From positions 62,001-126,000 of the forward strand of contig JADKKA010000019.1 of the NCBI GenBank assembly GCA_016720745.1: a DNA stretch of 64,000 nt. Reading direction: 5' to 3'. Position numbers and translations under genes: made by a program. This DNA comes from Chitinophagaceae bacterium (GTDB taxonomy: Bacteria > Bacteroidota > Bacteroidia > Chitinophagales > Chitinophagaceae). Positions 34,345 through 42,104 of this stretch are shown here, piece after piece. Under the pieces are notes generated by a model. That model saw only the letters and a list, made by a program, of their open reading frames with translations, was not told the DNA's origin and made no database searches. Each line of letters begins with the position of its first letter. Positions within the stretch are counted from its first letter, which is position 1.

Positions 34345-35133
34345 ATGAAGCTGTCCATCGTCATAATTGTTTGTAAGAATGATGCTGCCGGAACCGTCAG
34401 AACACTTCAAAGTCTGCGCCTGCCCGGGGCCGATCTTGTATTATATGATACCAGTAAATCCGGGATTGCAAAAGATGTTGCTGGTTTTTATGGTGCCCGC
34501 TGGGTGGAGGGTGACTGGCGGGGTTATGAACAGGTTCGGTATCAGGCGGCCTTGTCTGCCATGCATGACTGGATACTGATGCTGCATACCGGGGAGGAAT
34601 TGGATAACCAGTTGCACCAATCTATTAAGGAACTGGAATATCAGGAGCGAAGGGTAGCTTACCGGATCAGGTTCAAATCTTTATTTCACCGGAAATGGCT
34701 CTGTCATGGAGAGTGGGGCGGGCATTATCATATCCGTCTGGCCAATAAAAAGACTGTTTCAACAGGGGATCATAAAATAAACGAAAAAATTTTCAGGCAA
34801 CAGGGAATACCTGTCCAAAAACTCGAAGGCAATATTTTGCACCGGGTATTGAATGACCGGCAATGGCTGCGAAGCAAACTCTGGAGGGATGCCAGGCTCG
34901 CCGCCATTCGTTATTACCGGCATGGACAACATTGTACCATCCTGCACCTGGTTATTTCCCCGGTGATTGCTTTTATTCAGCATTATTTATTGAAACGGGG
35001 CTTCCTCGATGGCAGGCAGGGATATGTGTGTGCAAGATTGGGTGCCTGGTACACATTTGCCAAGTATAGTCAGCTAAGAAAAATATACCAGGAATTAAAA
35101 AGCCACCCGGAAACTGCCAAATACACCAAATGA
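34345..35133 (+). CDS. Glycosyltransferase family 2, LPS-core (WaaE/KdtX) type
   Basis: 262 residues. The start KLSIVIIVCKNDAAGTVRTL is the GT-A nucleotide-binding strand and helix. LVLYDTSKSG and DWILMLHTGEELD take the place of the usual SxD/DxD metal region, with a less acidic motif than normal. The C-terminal part (LWRDARLAAIRYYRHGQ and two hydrophobic helices) is like WaaE-type enzymes that add a glucose to the lipopolysaccharide inner core. The last 39 bases overlap the convergent DUF5686 gene. TAATTTG about 20 bases upstream of the start may be its -7 box. Confidence 0.83.
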   Translation: MKLSIVIIVCKNDAAGTVRTLQSLRLPGADLVLYDTSKSGIAKDVAGFYGARWVEGDWRGYEQVRYQAALSAMHDWILMLHTGEELDNQLHQSIKELEYQERRVAYRIRFKSLFHRKWLCHGEWGGHYHIRLANKKTVSTGDHKINEKIFRQQGIPVQKLEGNILHRVLNDRQWLRSKLWRDARLAAIRYYRHGQHCTILHLVISPVIAFIQHYLLKRGFLDGRQGYVCARLGAWYTFAKYSQLRKIYQELKSHPETAKYTK

Positions 35134-37581
35134 TTTGTCGCCTTCTTTAGGCAGGGAGGAAGGAAGCACTCTCCATACAAAATCAATCCGCAACACTTTA
35201 AAGATATTATCTACCCCTGTGCCCAGTTCAAGATAAGTATTGCCATTGAGGGTTTGAAAAGTATAGCCCTGTTTGAAATTGAGTGCCCGGTTGGCGGGAC
35301 TGAGGCTGCCCCACAATGTTTTAGCAGTCCAGAACTGGCGGAGCCGGAGTTTGGGAAATAAGCGGAAGATTCCATTTCCGATATTGTGTTCGATATTGAT
35401 ACCGGCATATTTATCATGAATGAACTCCCAGCGGTTCATCATATTGAACGCATATTTATTATAGTAGTAGAGTTCATTGCCCGGTGCAATATCCAGTAAA
35501 GTATAAGGTAAGGTGCCGAAGGTTTTACCTCCGTACACATACCAGGAAATATTTCCAAAGGGCGGGATCTTGAAATTATCGGAGATACTGGCTGATAACT
35601 TGGTATAATTATAACTGCTGCGTAATACACCGGCAAATCCCCGGCTGATATTGATTTCACCAATGGGGTAAGCACTACCGAGACTGGTACGGTAGAATTG
35701 TGATTCCAGGAAACGTTCCAGCCAGGCGAATCGCAATTTGAGGGAAACTTCAAATGTAGTCATCGGATCACCGGAGGCAGTGGCTCTGAAGGAATCGAGT
35801 GGTACCAGGTTGCGAAGCGGCAGGGTGGATTTGTGGATGACCGTGAGCCGGTTCGACATCCAGGGCAGCACCTCTTTAAAAAATTCCAATCTTTTTTCTT
35901 CTACTTTGATATTCTTTACCGGAATGCCCTGCTTTCTGATGGCCAGGGAAAAAATATTATCCTGCGATACTTCTCCATAATAATTCTGACCCCAGTCCAG
36001 GTCATTGGTATAGGCGGCGTAGAAATAAGTACGGGGATCTTTGTTGGGAAGGAAAAATGCTTCCGCCATGCCTTTGAGTTTTTTATCACCAAATCCATAG
36101 GCCAGGTAGGTATGCAGTTTTATTTTTTTGTTGAAATGCTTATTGGTGCCAAGATCGAATCTAAGTCTGAGGCCTTCCCAGCCATTGGTGGAAATCCAGT
36201 TGAACCAGGGGCCGATCTGGTAATTACCGATATCCTTATAGCCGGTGCCAATAAAGGCCAGGGTCTTGGTGAATTTTTGAAAGACGGGTGCCTGTGTCAG
36301 TGTATCAATCATTTTGATGATGCCGCTTTCTGTCTTACTCAGGGGTTCATGCCTGGACGATGTCCAGAAATCCTTTGGCTTCTCTGCCGCCTGTGGAAGG
36401 GTGATGATTTCTTCCACCGATTTATTCTTTTGTAGTTCTAGTGTAACGCTGCTGTCGTTCACCAGTATATTCCGGTAGGTGGTAGTTTTTCGGCCGATAA
36501 ACCCCGGTTTGTCGGATCCGGTGGGAGAGACATCCAGTACATATTTGTCTTTGGATAAAAACCAGGTACTGTCGTTGAGCAATTGATATTCCTGGATGAT
36601 ACTAAGGTTCTCTACAAAATTCACATTGGCTTCTTTGCCGAGGCGCAGGTTCATTTTTTGTATGGCGAAACTACCCAGGTGTACCCAGCAATCACCTTCG
36701 AAAGTATCACCGCCTTTTCTTCTGGGTGTGAACACAAGGTGAAAATAACGTTGCCCTGCCACCATCTGCGTATCTATAACGCTGTAGTTATAATAGTAGT
36801 CTCCGTTATCACTGATCGGACTTACAAACTGTTTATCAAAGACGGGGATGAAATTATTATAGACATTCACTACCTGGTCCATGCCGCCCAGGAATTTCAG
36901 CATGCTTTCATTTCTGATGCCATTGGGATTGGCGGCCTTGATGATTTCTCTTCTTCTCTTGGGGTCTTTCTGGTAGTAGTAATCAGAAAGTGCTTCCACA
37001 ATATAGGTGGGCAGGTAGCGGGTGCCTTCTGCCGTATCAATATTCTGATTGATCAGGTCGGTAACGGGTTTGAGGGGTTTCAGTTTGCCGAATTTCTGGA
37101 AATTGATATTCTTCAGATCCAGCTCCAGTTTATTATAGAGTTCGTAGGAGAAATTATTAAAGCGAAACCGGTCGTTCTCTGGTTTATGTTGTACAATTTT
37201 TCTCCAGACCAACAGACCTTTATTCACCCGTACTTTAACTGATGCGCCTTCACTGTATGTGCCGCGCTCCAGATTGATCGTAAGAAAGATGGAATCTTTT
37301 TTGGCCGGGATGATGTAACGAAAGGGCTGATAGCCCACACAGGTGATCAGCAGGCTGTCGGAGGGCCAGTTGTTGACGGAAAACCGGAAGTTGCCGGCAC
37401 TGTCGGTCAGCTTGCCAACCGTACTGCTCCCGAATTTAACGGAGGCAAAGGGTATCTTCTCTTCACTACTGGCATCCTGGACCTGTCCACTGATAAACTT
37501 ACCCTGACCTATTGCACTGGCCTTGAGCAGGATAAAGAGGAAAAGCAGTAAAGCGTTTCTGAAGGGTAACTGTTGGTTCAT
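35095..37581 (-). CDS. DUF5686 and carboxypeptidase-like regulatory domain outer membrane protein
   Basis: 828 residues. Signal peptide (1-25), then a carboxypeptidase-like beta-sandwich (about 28-110, ISGQVQDASSEEKIPFASVK, GVLTDSAG-type repeat core) as found at the N-terminus of many TonB receptors. The remainder is the DUF5686 region, beta-rich with many aromatic residues, ending in GVFGSFRVAF with a terminal Phe as in outer membrane barrels. Probably an outer membrane protein of unknown function. The last 39 bases overlap the end of the glycosyltransferase gene on the other strand. Confidence 0.88.
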   Translation of the reverse strand: MNQQLPFRNALLLFLFILLKASAIGQGKFISGQVQDASSEEKIPFASVKFGSSTVGKLTDSAGNFRFSVNNWPSDSLLITCVGYQPFRYIIPAKKDSIFLTINLERGTYSEGASVKVRVNKGLLVWRKIVQHKPENDRFRFNNFSYELYNKLELDLKNINFQKFGKLKPLKPVTDLINQNIDTAEGTRYLPTYIVEALSDYYYQKDPKRRREIIKAANPNGIRNESMLKFLGGMDQVVNVYNNFIPVFDKQFVSPISDNGDYYYNYSVIDTQMVAGQRYFHLVFTPRRKGGDTFEGDCWVHLGSFAIQKMNLRLGKEANVNFVENLSIIQEYQLLNDSTWFLSKDKYVLDVSPTGSDKPGFIGRKTTTYRNILVNDSSVTLELQKNKSVEEIITLPQAAEKPKDFWTSSRHEPLSKTESGIIKMIDTLTQAPVFQKFTKTLAFIGTGYKDIGNYQIGPWFNWISTNGWEGLRLRFDLGTNKHFNKKIKLHTYLAYGFGDKKLKGMAEAFFLPNKDPRTYFYAAYTNDLDWGQNYYGEVSQDNIFSLAIRKQGIPVKNIKVEEKRLEFFKEVLPWMSNRLTVIHKSTLPLRNLVPLDSFRATASGDPMTTFEVSLKLRFAWLERFLESQFYRTSLGSAYPIGEINISRGFAGVLRSSYNYTKLSASISDNFKIPPFGNISWYVYGGKTFGTLPYTLLDIAPGNELYYYNKYAFNMMNRWEFIHDKYAGINIEHNIGNGIFRLFPKLRLRQFWTAKTLWGSLSPANRALNFKQGYTFQTLNGNTYLELGTGVDNIFKVLRIDFVWRVLPSSLPKEGDKSFGVFGSFRVAF

Positions 37582-37685
37582 TCTTGCTTAAAATTACATC
37601 GCCCGGACAGATTTTGAACTGTTAATTAATAATTAAGCATCATGAGTTGGTAAAAAATCTTTGGAAATATGCAAATGGTCTATTT

Positions 37686-37702
37686 ACTTTGTAGTACAAA
37701 GT
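37686..37702 (+). promoter_or_regulatory. Operator 1: perfect palindrome before the membrane protein gene
   Basis: ACTTTGTAGTACAAAGT has 8-base perfect arms around a central G and ends eight bases before the ATG at 37711. A near-identical site precedes creD at 38722-38738. The winged-helix regulator encoded between them is the natural candidate to bind both. The left arm contains TACTTTG, close to the -7 consensus, so binding could block RNA polymerase. Confidence 0.75.
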
Positions 37703-37710
37703 GCTTTTTT

Positions 37711-38367
37711 ATGGAGAATACCAAACCCCAACAGGCAGGCAGCCGGCCGGAACAGGCGCTGGAGGATATCAGGCAGATGATGGAACGGAGCAGCCGTTTT
37801 ATTTCGCTGAGCGGATTGAGTGGAGTGGCAGCCGGTATCTGTGCCCTTGGAGGCAGTTGGGTCGCAGGGGAAATGATTCAATCCTACTATGGCAGTTATA
37901 ACAGCCGTGGCTTTTTTACCGGAGATGATTTCAGTCGTTTAAAGATCAAACTGATCGGACTGGCGCTGATTATTTTTATCCTGGCTTTTTGTTCTTCCTT
38001 TTATTTTACCTGGCGCAGGGCTAAGAAGCAGGGGGTTTCTCTCTGGGGACCTGTTTCCAAACGGGTGTTCTGGAATATGATGGTTCCTTTGATCGCCGGG
38101 GCTGGTTTTATTCTGGGGATGTTACGCTATGATGAATGGAGCTTTGTTTCATCTGCCTGTCTTTTGTTTTACGGACTGGCCCTGATCAATGCCAGTAAAT
38201 ACACCGTAACAGATATTCGTTACCTGGGTTATTGTCAGATCATACTCGGACTGGTAAATATGTTTTTCATCGGCTACGGTCTTTATTTTTGGGCCGCAGG
38301 ATTTGGGGTGCTTCATATCCTGTATGGACTGATCATGTGGAAAAAGTATGAAAAGGAAGCAAGCTGA
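37711..38367 (+). CDS. Six-helix membrane protein of unknown function
   Basis: 218 residues from the ATG at 37711, chosen because it follows operator 1; an upstream in-frame ATG at 37669 would place the operator inside the gene. A polar start (PEQALEDIRQMMERSSRF) is followed by about six hydrophobic segments and a charged end. No family recognised. Membrane proteins of this kind are often found just before a small winged-helix regulator and creD in Bacteroidota, and the shared operators here support a common regulon. Confidence 0.75.
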   Translation: MENTKPQQAGSRPEQALEDIRQMMERSSRFISLSGLSGVAAGICALGGSWVAGEMIQSYYGSYNSRGFFTGDDFSRLKIKLIGLALIIFILAFCSSFYFTWRRAKKQGVSLWGPVSKRVFWNMMVPLIAGAGFILGMLRYDEWSFVSSACLLFYGLALINASKYTVTDIRYLGYCQIILGLVNMFFIGYGLYFWAAGFGVLHILYGLIMWKKYEKEAS

Positions 38368-38404
38368 TATTTATGAATGATTAGCAATTCAAGGAGCTTA
38401 GGTT

Positions 38405-38704
38405 ATGAAGAATCCGATCAATGGTTTAAATAAAGTATTTGAAAGCAGGATCCGCCTGGGGGTCATGAGCATTCTTATGGTGAATGAGGAAGTTAATTTT
38501 AATGAATTAAAACAAATGCTGGAAGTAACAGACGGGAACCTGGCCACTCATTTACTGAGTCTGGAAGAAAACGGCTATATCCGGGTACACAAGGGTTTTA
38601 TTGGAAAGAAAACCAATACCACTTATGCGGTTACCCGTGCAGGTGAAAAAGCATTTGGCGAACATATTGCGGCCCTCGAAGCCATGATCAGGGGCGTGAA
38701 GTAA
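38405..38704 (+). CDS. Winged-helix transcriptional regulator
   Basis: 99 residues. FESRIRLGVMSILMVNEEVN followed by FNELKQMLEVTDGNLATHLL, the recognition helix, and a wing (IRVHKGFIGKKTNTTYAVT) identify the small MarR/ArsR-like winged-helix family common in Bacteroidota (HTH_34 type). It has no separate ligand domain. It probably represses its own operon and creD by binding the two 17-base palindromes that flank the pair of genes; this is inferred from position. Confidence 0.9.
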   Translation: MKNPINGLNKVFESRIRLGVMSILMVNEEVNFNELKQMLEVTDGNLATHLLSLEENGYIRVHKGFIGKKTNTTYAVTRAGEKAFGEHIAALEAMIRGVK

Positions 38705-38721
38705 ATTTTTTTTGTAAATAC

Positions 38722-38738
38722 ACTTTGAAATACAAAGT
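38722..38738 (+). promoter_or_regulatory. Operator 2: palindrome before creD
   Basis: ACTTTGAAATACAAAGT differs from operator 1 (37686-37702) at two central positions and keeps nearly symmetrical arms. It ends 11 bases before the creD ATG. TACACTTTG overlaps its left arm and could be the -7 element. Confidence 0.75.
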
Positions 38739-38749
38739 ACTTTTTAATT

Positions 38750-40090
38750 ATGGAAACACAATCAACCACCCCAACAGAGCCCGGAACAGCCGGTACCATT
38801 ATTCAGTCCATCTGGGACAAAGGAAAATTATTCATGAAAGCTGTTATCATTTTTGTGATGGCCCTTTTTCTTTGGCTGCCCACTACCATGATCATGAATA
38901 TGGTCAGGGAAAGAGAGTCCCGGCAGCGCGAAGCCATCGCGGATATCAGCAGTAAATGGGCAGGCCGTCAAACGGTAATGACCCCGGTATTGATGGTGCC
39001 TTATACGGAGAGCAGCCAGGATGCGAAGGGAGTCATCAGCACCGTTAAAAAGAACGCTTATTTCCTGGCCGGTAATGCCCGGATCAATGCAACCGTGCAT
39101 CCGGAAAAAAGATACAGGGGCATTTACCAGGTGATCGTATATCACACTGATTTGTCCATCAGCGGAAGTTTTGGCCCGCTGGCTTATGGCGAACTGAAAA
39201 TTCCTGCGGCCAGTCTGCTATGGGAAGAAGCTGCCCTGCTTTTCAAGGTAACGGATAACCTGAAAGGGATCAATGAAGATGTCCGGGTGCAGTGGAATGA
39301 CAGCAGTCATTCACTTCTTCCGCAACCATTGGGAGCTTCTCATTTTGAAGATGCATTAATGGCCGTTGTGCCCATGAGTCTGGAAAAAGCCGGATTGGAA
39401 AACAAGTTTCAGTTGAAATTTTCACTCAACGGTTCTGAGCAATTATTGTTTGCTGCCCTGGCCCGTGAAACCAGCATCACGATGCAATCTACCTGGAGCA
39501 GTCCCAGTTTTACCGGCATCAAACTGCCTGACTCCCGAGAACTGAATGACTCAGGGTTTACCGCCAAGTGGCGTTACCTCAACCGTTCCATGCCACTGGT
39601 TTGGAAGAATACAGTATATCCCACAGAGCAATCAGCCATGGGAGCAGATTTGGTGATTGCAGTGGATAGTTATGATAAAACACTTCGTTCGGTAAAATAT
39701 GCCCTGCTCTGTATCATCCTCACCTTTGCTTCTTTCTTTCTGATCGAAACGATTTACAGAAGGCCGTTGCACTTGCTGCAGTACGGGTTGGCAGGACTAG
39801 CCCTGGTGTTGTTTTATACTTTGTTGCTTTCCATTTCAGAGTACACTTCTTTTAACCTGGCCTACCTGCTCGCTGCTGTGTCCACTATTTCACTGGTAGC
39901 CTGGTATGTAGGCAGTATCATGCGATCGGGGAAACTGGCGGCCTTTATCAGTCTGGTTTTGGGAGTGGTGTACGCCTATATTTTCAGCATAATTCAGTTG
40001 CAGGATTATTCCCTCTTGATGGGCAGCATAGGTTTGTTTGTGGCACTGGCGATTATCATGTATTTCTCCCGTAAACTTCAATGGTCATAA
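38750..40090 (+). CDS. creD: Cell envelope integrity protein CreD
   Basis: 446 residues of an inner membrane protein. An N-terminal helix (about 25-46), a large periplasmic domain (about 50-300, with MTPVLMVPYTE and GSFGPLAYGELKIPAA), then five or six C-terminal helices from about 310 onward (KYALLCIILTFASFFLIETI). This is the CreD/Inner membrane protein D layout. CreD in Enterobacteria is induced by CreBC and affects envelope integrity; here control by the neighbouring winged-helix protein is more likely. Confidence 0.93.
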   Translation: METQSTTPTEPGTAGTIIQSIWDKGKLFMKAVIIFVMALFLWLPTTMIMNMVRERESRQREAIADISSKWAGRQTVMTPVLMVPYTESSQDAKGVISTVKKNAYFLAGNARINATVHPEKRYRGIYQVIVYHTDLSISGSFGPLAYGELKIPAASLLWEEAALLFKVTDNLKGINEDVRVQWNDSSHSLLPQPLGASHFEDALMAVVPMSLEKAGLENKFQLKFSLNGSEQLLFAALARETSITMQSTWSSPSFTGIKLPDSRELNDSGFTAKWRYLNRSMPLVWKNTVYPTEQSAMGADLVIAVDSYDKTLRSVKYALLCIILTFASFFLIETIYRRPLHLLQYGLAGLALVLFYTLLLSISEYTSFNLAYLLAAVSTISLVAWYVGSIMRSGKLAAFISLVLGVVYAYIFSIIQLQDYSLLMGSIGLFVALAIIMYFSRKLQWS

Positions 40091-40099
40091 AAATTGTTT

Positions 40100-40582
40100 A
40101 TGAAAAAAGGATTGATTCGTTTGCGCTCGGCCATCCTGGTCTACCTCACTCACCGGATTGCATTACCCGTATTAAAAGTGGCGAGAAGACCCATTGCCTT
40201 CAACTGGTCGGAGCTGGAATTGTACCAGTTACCAGCAGGAACACTGGGGCATGATCTCTGCCAGTTTCTGGAAAAAAGAAATCTTGCTTTGATGAAACAC
40301 TATGCCCGGCATGATATCAAACATGTGTTACTCGGTTATGATACCACTGATGTGGGGGAAGCATCACTGCAATGTTTCATGATGGGCAACGGACGGCTGT
40401 CCTTCCCCGTTCTGGCTACTGTGATCTATAGTTTTGTTACGATGCCGGAACACTGGACAAAAATGAAACAGGCTTACCGGGAAGGGAAAAAATGCCAGTC
40501 TTTTCATCACTGGGAGTGGAATGATCTGATGCCTGTACTCACAACTGAATTAAGAAGTAAAATTTTTAAAACAGCTATATGA
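40100..40582 (+). CDS. Coq4-like protein
   Basis: 160 residues from the ATG at 40100. The stretch YARHDIKHVLLGYDTTDVGE (about residues 70-90) fits the HDxxH-x11-E metal motif of the COQ4 family, with the following ASLQCFMMGNG also typical. COQ4 takes part in ubiquinone synthesis in eukaryotes and some bacteria; Bacteroidota normally make menaquinone, so its role here is open. No signal peptide. It is nine bases after creD and overlaps the next gene by four bases, so it belongs to the creD operon. Confidence 0.65.
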   Translation: MKKGLIRLRSAILVYLTHRIALPVLKVARRPIAFNWSELELYQLPAGTLGHDLCQFLEKRNLALMKHYARHDIKHVLLGYDTTDVGEASLQCFMMGNGRLSFPVLATVIYSFVTMPEHWTKMKQAYREGKKCQSFHHWEWNDLMPVLTTELRSKIFKTAI

Positions 40583-41016
40583 AGAATCCAGTTCCGGCCG
40601 TCTGGCTCCTGGCCAATTTGATACATCCGGTAATACTGATGCTTTGGTTCAATGATGGGATATTGGCTTTTAAAAGCGAAGACATTGGTATTGGTGTGAT
40701 GATTTTTATCTATGCCTTTCTTTTTTCAATCCCTTCGTTGCTATTCGGCTTACTGGCTGAGTATATCATTTCAGGCATTGTGAAAGATGCAATTTATCGT
40801 TACCTGTTCTGGCTCTGTTTAGCGCCACTGCTGGCAGTACTGAACTGGGTGTTAGTAGCCCTGCTATTTGACGGTGGTGTAAGGTGGATGGAATTATCAC
40901 TTGCCATACCCTCGATGATTGCCGTGCTACTCGCTTCCCTGATGCGGTATCGTTCATTCCTGAAGCAGGAATCAGCAACAATAATAAATGAAAATGAAGC
41001 CGAATCAGTTTCATAA
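40579..41016 (+). CDS. Four-helix membrane protein
   Basis: 145 residues with four hydrophobic segments (about 7-22, 34-58, 70-97 and 108-126) and a polar C-terminus. No family recognised. The ATG overlaps the stop of the Coq4-like gene (ATGA), and its last 29 bases overlap the dgkA-like gene, so translation in this operon is tightly coupled. Confidence 0.65.
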   Translation: MKNPVPAVWLLANLIHPVILMLWFNDGILAFKSEDIGIGVMIFIYAFLFSIPSLLFGLLAEYIISGIVKDAIYRYLFWLCLAPLLAVLNWVLVALLFDGGVRWMELSLAIPSMIAVLLASLMRYRSFLKQESATIINENEAESVS

Positions 41017-41389
41017 ATCAACCGGTTTTACCTGGCGGGATCGCTGGCGAAGCGTTGGCTTTGCCCTGCAGGGGATACTGGTGTTTATTAAAAAGGAACA
41101 GCAGGCACGCCTGCATGGAATAGCTACGCTATTGGTATTGGTACTGGCCATTTATTTTCAGGTGAATAGCTATGAAGCCATCGCCCTGACCCTGTCGGTT
41201 GGGTTAGTATGGTCGGCCGAAATTTTTAATACGTCAATAGAACAAATCATGAATTATATCTCCAGAGAAAAACAACCAGCTATTAAAATCATCAAGGACC
41301 TGGCTGCCGCCGCTGTGCTGGTTTCGGCCCTTACTGCCCTGCTGGTGGGTGCCTTTGTCTTCATCCCTAAAATCATTGCTGTATGGTAG
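40988..41389 (+). CDS. dgkA: Diacylglycerol/undecaprenol kinase family protein
   Basis: 133 residues with three hydrophobic helices. The signature of prokaryotic integral-membrane lipid kinases is visible: an N-terminal RSVGFALQGILVFIKKEQQA with the conserved Glu, WSAEIFNTSIEQIMNYI around residue 78-95, and KIIKDLAAAAVLVSAL near 105. Gram-positive relatives phosphorylate undecaprenol and E. coli DgkA diacylglycerol; which one applies here cannot be read. The start could also be the ATG two codons later. Overlaps genes on both sides. Confidence 0.92.
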   Translation: MKMKPNQFHKSTGFTWRDRWRSVGFALQGILVFIKKEQQARLHGIATLLVLVLAIYFQVNSYEAIALTLSVGLVWSAEIFNTSIEQIMNYISREKQPAIKIIKDLAAAAVLVSALTALLVGAFVFIPKIIAVW

Positions 41390-42054
41390 CATTAAAATTA
41401 TTCCGTAGAAAATGGGTTGGGAAACCCCTTGAGCTCACAGACTGGTTATGGCTGTCGGTTACATTTAGTATTCTCTTATTGATTGCCCGGGTACTGGTTA
41501 CAGAAGAGATCACTTATCTATTTCTACCCTGGAATCTTTTCCTGGCCTGGGTGCCTTTACTGATTACACGATGGCTGCAAAATGATATCCGTTTGATGGA
41601 AAAGAAATGGGCATTTTTATTATTACTTGGTATCTGGCTGCTCTTTATTCCGAACTCATTTTACATCATTACCGATCTGTTTCATTTAACACATATTGAT
41701 TCTGCGCCTAAGTGGTTCGATCTGCTCCTGCTTTTTTCCTTTGCCTGGAATGGTTTGTTATTGGGCATCCTGTCGGTAAGAAAGATGGAATTTTTTGCCA
41801 GCCTGCAATTCAGCAAGCCAATTTCGCAGGTCTTTGTATTTGTGGTGATGTGGCTCTCGGCCTTTGGTATCTATATCGGTCGCTTTCTGCGGTTTAACAG
41901 CTGGGATGTGCTGACCAATCCTTTTTCGCTGATGGGCGAGATTGGCGAAATGATCCTGCAACCGGTAACGCATGGCTTTGCCTGGGGAATGACCGTTTGT
42001 TATGCGGCGTTTATGAGTCTGCTGTACTTTACGTTAGGGAAAATTAGAAATTGA
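41383..42054 (+). CDS. DUF1361 membrane protein
   Basis: 223 residues with about six hydrophobic helices. FLAWVPLLITRWLQN followed by LLGIWLLFIPNSFYIITDLF and a conserved HxxH-like HLTHI sequence near residue 104, then GIYIGRFLRFNSWD, match the DUF1361 family of unknown function. The start overlaps the dgkA stop (ATGGTAG). The stop TGA is inside the AATTGAAA-type repeat that follows. Last gene of the plus-strand run beginning at 37711. Confidence 0.88.
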   Translation: MVALKLFRRKWVGKPLELTDWLWLSVTFSILLLIARVLVTEEITYLFLPWNLFLAWVPLLITRWLQNDIRLMEKKWAFLLLLGIWLLFIPNSFYIITDLFHLTHIDSAPKWFDLLLLFSFAWNGLLLGILSVRKMEFFASLQFSKPISQVFVFVVMWLSAFGIYIGRFLRFNSWDVLTNPFSLMGEIGEMILQPVTHGFAWGMTVCYAAFMSLLYFTLGKIRN

Positions 42055-42087
42055 AAATTGAAAACGCGGAGACCATTTTCAATTTTC
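42047..42087. repeat. AATTGAAA-type hairpin between convergent genes
   Basis: GAAAATTGAAAA (42053-42064) and TTTTCAATTTTC (42076-42087) are perfect 12-base inverted arms around an 11-base loop. It overlaps the stop codon of the DUF1361 gene and lies 18 bases from the stop of the opposite gene, so it may serve as a bidirectional terminator. Confidence 0.75.
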
Positions 42088-42104
42088 AACCTTCCCTATT
42101 CAAC

